This document shows positions 6,134 through 10,421 of a DNA stretch of 10,421 bases, piece by piece (the stretch's first letter is position 1; the number at the start of each line of letters is the position of its first letter). The stretch is taken from positions 1 to 10,421 of the forward strand of contig CALHWA010000037.1 of the NCBI GenBank assembly GCA_938036845.1, read 5' to 3'. The position numbers were made by a program, and so were the translations under genes. Under the pieces are notes generated by a model, which was not told the DNA's origin, did not search any database, and saw nothing but the letters and a program-made list of their open reading frames with translations. Source of the stretch: an uncultured Candidatus Saccharibacteria bacterium. GTDB lineage: Bacteria > Patescibacteriota > Saccharimonadia > Saccharimonadales > Saccharimonadaceae.

Positions 6134-8227
6134 TTACTTACTGCGCTTCTCGATAATCTCCTGCGCGACGTTTGGTGGAACTTCCTCATAGTGGGCAAGT
6201 TCCATCGTGCTAGCAGCTCGGCCCTGCGACATCGAGCGGATGTCGCTGGTGTAGCCAAACATGTTTGCCAGTGGCACGATAGCCTTGACGAGCTTCGCGC
6301 CGCCCATCAAGTCTTCCATTGCCTCAATGCGGCCCCGGCGGCTATTGAGGTCGCCAATGATATCACCCATGAATTCCTCAGGTGTTGTCACCTCAACCTT
6401 CATCACTGGCTCGAGCAAGACTGGGTTGGCCTTCTTGATACCTTCGCGGGCAGCCAAGTGAGCAGCAAGATTGAAGGCGAGCTCGCTTGAGTCGACATCG
6501 TGGTAGCTTCCATCGTATAAGGTTGCCTTGACGTCAACAACTGGATAACCAGCAATCACACCACCATCGAGTGTCTCCTTAATACCCTTCTGCACAGCCG
6601 GGCGGTACTCTTGTGGCACCACACCACCCTTGATTTCGTCGAAGAATTCGTAGCCCTTGCCTGGCTCGTTCGGCTCAAAGCGCACCCAGACATCACCGTA
6701 TTGGCCACGACCACCAGACTGCTTGGCGTGCTTTCCTTGCGCTTCGGCTGTACCCTTGATGGTCTCGCGGTAGGCGACTTGCGGCTCACCAACATTGGCC
6801 TCAACGTTAAACTCGCGCTTCATGCGGTCGATCAAAATCTCTAGGTGAAGCTCACCCATACCGCTCATGATAGTCTGACCAGTCTCTTCGTCGGTGTAGA
6901 CGCGGAAGGTTGGATCTTCTTCGGCCAGGCGCTGCAAGGCAATACCCATCTTCTCTTGATCGGCCTTGGTCTTGGGCTCTACGGCAATCGATACTGGCGG
7001 CTCGGGGAAGCTAATCGCCTCAAGAGCAATCGGGTGCGCTTGCTCACACAGAGTATGGCCCGTAAAGGTACCCTTCAGGCCCACCACAGCAGCGATGTCA
7101 CCAGCACCCACGCTATCGATCTCTTCGCGCTTGTCGGCGTGCATCCGAACGATGCGGCCCACACGCTCCTTCTCACCCGTCGTTGTGTTGAGAACGTAGC
7201 TACCGGCAGTCAAGCGGCCACTGTAGACACGGATAAAAATCAGCTTACCAACGAATGGATCAGCAGCTAGCTTGAAGGCCAGTGCAGTCATTGGCTGCTT
7301 GTCATCAGGCTTGCGGCTCACTTCGTCACCAGTCTTGGGGTTCTTGCCCCAGATCTCACCAACGTCGAGTGGGCTTGGCAGGTAATCTACCATCAGGTCA
7401 AGTACCTTCTCGACGATCACGCCGCGGCCATCGCCACCTGTTACCAAGAAGAAGTCACCAGCCAAAACGCGCTGACGCAGTGCTGCCTTGAGCTCGTCAA
7501 CAGTAATGGCATCCTCACCTTCGTCAAGGAACTTCATCATCAGGTCGTCATCGGCCTCAACAGCGTTCTCAACGAGCAGACTGCGAGCTCGCTTTGCCTT
7601 GTCGAGCATATCAGCTGGGATCTCACCCACCTTAAGCTCGTGGTCGGTGTAGTCATCATAGGTGTAGGCCTTCATATCGATGAGGTCTACCACACCACAG
7701 ACATCCTTCTCAAAGCCAATTGGCAGGTGGATTGGGAAGGCTTGCTTGCTCAGGCGGCTATGGATCGACTCAATCGACTTGTAGAAGTCGCCACCAGTCT
7801 GATTGATCTTGTTAATGAAGCAGATGCGGGGCACACCGTATTTGTTGGCCTGGCGCCACACGGTCTCACTCTGGGCTTCTACCCCCATCTTGCCATCAAA
7901 GACGGTTACTGCGCCATCGAGTACGCGCAGGCTGCGCTCCACCTCAGCGGTAAAGTCAATGTGCCCAGGGGTGTCAATGATGTTAATCTTGTGACCCTTC
8001 CAAAAGCAGGTCACTGCTGCAGAGGTAATGGTGATCCCGCGCTCTTTTTCTTGGCTCATCCAGTCGGTGGTGGCACCACCATCATCACCGCGCACGGTAC
8101 CAATCTTGTGGTTAATACCGGTGCGGTACAAAATACCTTCTGTCGTCGTCGTCTTACCGGCGTCGATATGGGCAATAATACCAATGTTACGAAAGTCCTT
8201 CAGAGGGACATTCTTGGGGGTTGCCAT
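6134..8227 (-). CDS. fusA: Translation elongation factor G, with unusual G4 and G5 motifs
   Basis: EF-G is the ribosomal translocase GTPase. The 697-residue length is normal and all five domains are present. G1 AHIDAGKTT (19-27), G2 RGITI (63-67) and G3 DTPGH (85-89) are intact. G4, normally NKMD, reads NKIN (139-142), and the G5 region, normally GSAFKN, reads TGGDGRG (about 263-269); both loops contact the guanine base. Domain II ([20 protein letters not shown]), domain III ([40 protein letters not shown]), domain IV ([19 protein letters not shown]) and domain V ([20 protein letters not shown], near-C-terminal [16 protein letters not shown]) all match EF-G. The start ATG 8227 has AAGGAG 6 bases upstream. 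It is transcribed from its own extended -10 promoter and stands alone, not in the usual str operon. The many conserved features mark it as the main EF-G; the altered loops may be a lineage trait. Confidence 0.97.
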   Translation of the reverse strand: MATPKNVPLKDFRNIGIIAHIDAGKTTTTEGILYRTGINHKIGTVRGDDGGATTDWMSQEKERGITITSAAVTCFWKGHKINIIDTPGHIDFTAEVERSLRVLDGAVTVFDGKMGVEAQSETVWRQANKYGVPRICFINKINQTGGDFYKSIESIHSRLSKQAFPIHLPIGFEKDVCGVVDLIDMKAYTYDDYTDHELKVGEIPADMLDKAKRARSLLVENAVEADDDLMMKFLDEGEDAITVDELKAALRQRVLAGDFFLVTGGDGRGVIVEKVLDLMVDYLPSPLDVGEIWGKNPKTGDEVSRKPDDKQPMTALAFKLAADPFVGKLIFIRVYSGRLTAGSYVLNTTTGEKERVGRIVRMHADKREEIDSVGAGDIAAVVGLKGTFTGHTLCEQAHPIALEAISFPEPPVSIAVEPKTKADQEKMGIALQRLAEEDPTFRVYTDEETGQTIMSGMGELHLEILIDRMKREFNVEANVGEPQVAYRETIKGTAEAQGKHAKQSGGRGQYGDVWVRFEPNEPGKGYEFFDEIKGGVVPQEYRPAVQKGIKETLDGGVIAGYPVVDVKATLYDGSYHDVDSSELAFNLAAHLAAREGIKKANPVLLEPVMKVEVTTPEEFMGDIIGDLNSRRGRIEAMEDLMGGAKLVKAIVPLANMFGYTSDIRSMSQGRAASTMELAHYEEVPPNVAQEIIEKRSK

Positions 8228-8287
8228 AGGGGGCTCCTTCTCTCCTTACGTGTTTTTTAGCATGAGTAATACAACTCTCAACGATTG

Positions 8288-8296
8288 ATTATAGCA
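8288..8296 (-). promoter_or_regulatory. Extended -10 promoter of fusA
   Basis: TGCTATAAT on the minus strand (TG at 8296-8295, TATAAT at 8293-8288). The predicted start near 8281 gives a leader of about 54 bases holding AAGGAG before the ATG. No convincing -35 box is present. Confidence 0.75.
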
Positions 8297-8353
8297 TGGA
8301 TTGGATGTGGGCGGTAGAGTAATTATCACCCCTGATGAGTCTATCTGCTCCTA

Positions 8354-8878
8354 CTAGCCAGGGAGCCGTTCGCCGTTTTTTGACCACACCCCGTAGCGGT
8401 CTGGCGCGGTGGTGCGCATTGCTTGAGGCACAGCATCATACTCACCTGGTGGTAAGCCGCTTGTATTAACATAGAGTAGCTTGTATTCGGTTTGCTGAGC
8501 ATTGGTGACGTACAGGTAGGTGTTGCTGGTTGCATCAGTGGTACTGCCCTGTGTGACACTGGGAAGCGTGGTGATGTAGGTCGGCACTAATTGACGCAAG
8601 AATGTGGCGCTATCGCGGCGCTGGTAGGTAGGAGTAGTGCTACCGGCAGTCTTGGCAACCGGGTATGCACCATTTTTGGTATAGTAGCGATCAAGTGCTT
8701 GGCGCATTGCTGTGAGGTCGGCCACGCGAGTCCGCCCCTGTGCACCAGCCTGGATGCGTTGATACGAGACGAGTGTCAACGTAGCAAGGATGGCAATAAT
8801 AACGATCACAACCAGCAACTCTACCACTGTATAGCCAGCCTGTTTTTTCTGCATTAGCCGATTTTTCATAGCGCTCAT
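8354..8878 (-). CDS. Type IV pilin-like protein
   Basis: A 174-residue prepilin-like protein. The leader MSAMKNRLMQKKQAG is basic and ends in Gly15; the motif G|YTVVELLVVIVIIAIL gives prepilin peptidase cleavage after Gly15, Glu at +5, and a hydrophobic helix of about 20 residues that would form the pilus core. The rest (PTYQRRDSATFLRQLVPTYI, TSNTYLYVTNAQQTEYKLLY and a GLPPGEYDAVPQAMR stretch) resembles the globular head of type II secretion-like or minor pilins, including the Y-Y-x-x-N-G-x-Y-P segment (YYTKNGAYP) common after the helix. No cysteines, so no disulfide loop. The start at 8878 was chosen because a TATAAT lies 7 bases before it. Saccharibacteria are known to carry type IV pili, used in motility and host contact; no assembly genes are in this window. 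Confidence 0.9.
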   Translation of the reverse strand: MSAMKNRLMQKKQAGYTVVELLVVIVIIAILATLTLVSYQRIQAGAQGRTRVADLTAMRQALDRYYTKNGAYPVAKTAGSTTPTYQRRDSATFLRQLVPTYITTLPSVTQGSTTDATSNTYLYVTNAQQTEYKLLYVNTSGLPPGEYDAVPQAMRTTAPDRYGVWSKNGERLPG

Positions 8879-8885
8879 GCTTTGC

Positions 8886-8914
8886 ATTATACGAAGTGCA
8901 GTGCGTTTGCGCAA
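8886..8914 (-). promoter_or_regulatory. Promoter of the pilin-like gene (leaderless type)
   Basis: Minus strand: TTGCGC (8914-8909), 17-base spacer, TATAAT (8891-8886), then 7 bases to ATG 8878. No Shine-Dalgarno site. Confidence 0.75.
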
Positions 8915-8920
8915 GAGCCA

Positions 8921-8950
8921 TTGCTGCTAACCTAGCTGGCAGTGTATAAT
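8921..8950 (+). promoter_or_regulatory. Promoter of the anchored surface protein gene (leaderless type)
   Basis: TTGCTG (8921-8926), 18-base spacer, TATAAT (8945-8950), then 6 bases to ATG 8957. No Shine-Dalgarno site. It is divergent from the pilin promoter, with only 6 bases between the two -35 boxes. Confidence 0.75.
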
Positions 8951-8956
8951 GGCACT

Positions 8957-9928
8957 ATGCAACCACGTGGATCATCCCCTTCACCTCAGTACCGACGCTC
9001 TCGCATGACGCCGCGTGGGTTAGCGATACGCTTTGCTCTGGCTGGTTTAGTGGTTGTTGCCATCGCAGCAGGGATTATTTATATCGCAACTCGGCCGCAC
9101 AAAGCCGAAAACACCGAGCAGCACACCGAGGCAAAAACTGGCCCACGGGAGCAGCTCACCGCCGCCAAGACGCTCGAGCGTGCCAAGAAGTACTTTAAGG
9201 GTACAGAAGCCGTTAAGTCATCACTGTCAACACCGGTCAAGGCCGAAGGTTCTCGCTTTTATTCTATCGCTACCGACCCAAGCAAAACTAAGAGTGCTGC
9301 CGCTACCCTGTCCAAGGCTGAGGCCAAGCGCAATGTTACTGCTCTAGAGCACATGCTTGACTACGACCAATTTACGCGCTATGTCGTGCAAGATGGCGAC
9401 AAAGATGGCCCATACCTTGCAGACTTTACACGTAGTAATGGCGACGTAACCTGCCAGATTAGCAACGCTCCACTCGACCCAAACGACCCAAAGAACAAAG
9501 AAACCCGCTTCGTTGAGTTCAAATGTCTTGATGCTGCAGATTACAAAGACCTCGCTAAGCAGCAAGCTCCTCTCTATAACGCCTACTCGCCTGCCGCAAG
9601 TTCGAGTTATAACGTTGGCATTGTCGGCACTATGACGGTGCGCGAGAGCAAGCTTGCTGGGTATCGCTTGGCAGAGATACCACTAGGCGGTGTGCAGCCC
9701 GAGTCCCACCTCTTTAATTCACAAGGGACAGCGCTGTTTTATCAATCAAGTGATGGCCGCTGGGTCTTCTTCCAGATCCGCCAGAACGATATGCTCTCCT
9801 GTGACGTCTATAAGGCTCAACTCCGCAATGCTAAGAAAGTCGACCTACGGCAAATCTATGAAGGCGACAAATGCCGCGACCTCAGCAAAGGCGAAGTAGT
9901 GACGGTAGAGATGCCAAAGTATCGGTAG
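8957..9928 (+). CDS. Membrane-anchored surface protein of unknown function with internal repeat
   Basis: A 323-residue protein with a basic N-terminus (1-23), one hydrophobic segment (about 24-44, FALAGLVVVAIAAGIIYIAT) and a long, charged outer part. By the positive-inside rule the bulk is outside the cell. Residues 50-130 are rich in Lys, Ala, Thr and Glu, probably a linker. It has just four cysteines: C166, C190, C282 and C306, so two pairs each exactly 24 residues apart. Segments 150-192 and 266-308 align without gaps at an offset of 116, sharing D, G, R, N, C, A, L, K, C and D at equivalent positions, which suggests two related domains, each with one disulfide. I chose ATG 8957 over a GTG at 8942, because the latter lies within the promoter. 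It is divergent from the pilin gene, and may share a role at the cell surface. I do not recognise the family. Confidence 0.85.
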   Translation: MQPRGSSPSPQYRRSRMTPRGLAIRFALAGLVVVAIAAGIIYIATRPHKAENTEQHTEAKTGPREQLTAAKTLERAKKYFKGTEAVKSSLSTPVKAEGSRFYSIATDPSKTKSAAATLSKAEAKRNVTALEHMLDYDQFTRYVVQDGDKDGPYLADFTRSNGDVTCQISNAPLDPNDPKNKETRFVEFKCLDAADYKDLAKQQAPLYNAYSPAASSSYNVGIVGTMTVRESKLAGYRLAEIPLGGVQPESHLFNSQGTALFYQSSDGRWVFFQIRQNDMLSCDVYKAQLRNAKKVDLRQIYEGDKCRDLSKGEVVTVEMPKYR

Positions 9929-9958
9929 AGTGTTGATCGAAGATCCTATCGGTAGGTA

Positions 9959-9974
9959 TTATCGAACACGATAA
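9959..9974 (+). terminator. Possible weak terminator after the surface protein gene
   Basis: TTATCG-AACA-CGATAA (9959-9964 with 9969-9974) is a 6-bp stem with a tetraloop, about 30 bases past the stop codon. A GG/CC pair can extend it past a bulge. There is no clear T-run after it, so termination is uncertain. Confidence 0.3.
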
Positions 9975-10040
9975 CCTTGCTATTTCTGCATGATATGTAT
10001 TAAACTACCCTATAACTGGTAAATATTTTACGGAGCAATG

Positions 10041-10421
10041 ATGAGTGTAGTAACAATGAAACAAGAAGGTGACTATATGATACAGTTCGCCTACCTCCTT
10101 GGCAAGCATAAACAAGAAGTTGTTGCATATTTCAATAAGACTTCTGATTTTCTATGGTGGGATGCGATTAAGACAGATGATCCACCCGTAGAATTATTGA
10201 GAGTGCTGTGTTGGTTTGACGATTCAACAATTGCTGTACTAGATTGGCACGATGATATTCTTATTTCTTTTACATTTGATCTTGCACCAGAAAACGTGAG
10301 ACCTGGCGAGGATTATGACAGTCTAGATGATGATGGATTTGATATATACTGCCCGATTAGTTTAATGACGTATGCTTCTAGGTTAGATACGGCTGAGAAA
10401 ATCATTGACACATATGGTCCT
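10041..10421 (+). CDS. Partial unidentified gene cut by the right edge
   Basis: An open frame with no stop for 127 codons to the window end. It begins MSVVTMKQEGDYMIQFAYLL and continues with DFLWWDAIKTDD, LCWFDDSTIAVLDWHDD, ENVRPGEDYDSLDDDGFDIY and ASRLDTAEKIIDTYGP. It is very acidic, Trp-rich and apparently cytosolic (no signal or membrane segment). Two ATGs are adjacent (10038 and 10041); GGAG at 10032-10035 is 5 bases from the second, so I prefer that. A weak -10 (TATAAC, 10011-10016) lies upstream, with no clear -35. Codon choice is AT-richer (GAT, TTA, ATT, TTT) than in the neighbouring genes, which may point to a different origin or a weakly expressed gene. I do not recognise the family. 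Confidence 0.65.
   Translation, partial: MSVVTMKQEGDYMIQFAYLLGKHKQEVVAYFNKTSDFLWWDAIKTDDPPVELLRVLCWFDDSTIAVLDWHDDILISFTFDLAPENVRPGEDYDSLDDDGFDIYCPISLMTYASRLDTAEKIIDTYGP

Noticed and set aside
7640..8260. Open frame of 206 codons on the plus strand inside fusA
   Set aside because: Antisense to conserved EF-G domains, with no start signals and no recognisable protein features.
8942..8956. GTG start for the surface protein
   Set aside because: The codons lie within the TATAAT promoter element, upstream of the predicted transcription start.
9920..9955. Direct repeat TATCGGTAG (9920-9928 and 9947-9955)
   Set aside because: Only 9 bases, two copies, one inside the end of a gene; no sign of a mobile element or an attachment site.
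1..10421. Recoded TGA (as in Gracilibacteria), CRISPR arrays, tRNA or rRNA genes, insertion sequences
   Set aside because: TGA ends genes normally and is absent within conserved proteins; no regularly spaced repeats, cloverleaf, rRNA segments or transposase were seen.

Overview
The window most likely comes from a member of the Candidate Phyla Radiation, and best fits Candidatus Saccharibacteria (TM7). This rests on the overall look of EF-Tu and EF-G, the compact roughly 50% GC layout, a monoderm-style membrane-anchored solute-binding protein, a type IV pilin-like protein, and promoters placed so close to start codons that several mRNAs should be leaderless. TGA behaves as a normal stop, which argues against the Gracilibacteria/Absconditabacteria code. 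The assignment is inference from gene content; no search was run.

Layout: 1-1006 (minus) holds a decayed M16-peptidase-like gene (one frameshift, broken zinc motif, truncated C-lobe), followed downstream by an unidentified reading frame that runs off the left edge. 1037-5452 (minus) is a run of five genes: solute-binding protein, permease and ATPase of a polar amino acid ABC importer (translationally overlapping), then a DUF4253 protein with its own extended -10 promoter, then tuf (EF-Tu) with a strong promoter, a structured leader and an intrinsic terminator. 5556-5996 (plus) is a small heat-shock protein (Hsp20), divergent from the importer across a short intergenic region in which two -35 boxes flank a palindrome. 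6134-8227 (minus) is fusA (EF-G), convergent with hsp20, with paired terminators between them. 8354-8878 (minus) is a type IV pilin-like gene, divergent from 8957-9928 (plus), a membrane-anchored protein of unknown function containing an apparent internal duplication. The right edge (10041 onward, plus) is an AT-richer, unidentified gene that is cut off.

The translation factors and the chaperone are housekeeping. The importer would bring in amino acids, consistent with an auxotrophic host-dependent lifestyle. The pilin and the anchored protein are cell-surface candidates. The most unusual observations are: EF-G carries NKIN instead of NKxD in the G4 motif and TGGDG in place of the usual GSA-type G5 motif, while EF-Tu beside it keeps both canonical motifs; four genes have -10 boxes only 6-7 bases before the ATG with no Shine-Dalgarno, whereas the cytosolic genes have clear Shine-Dalgarno sites; and the 323-residue surface protein has two cysteine pairs with identical 24-residue spacing inside a repeated segment.
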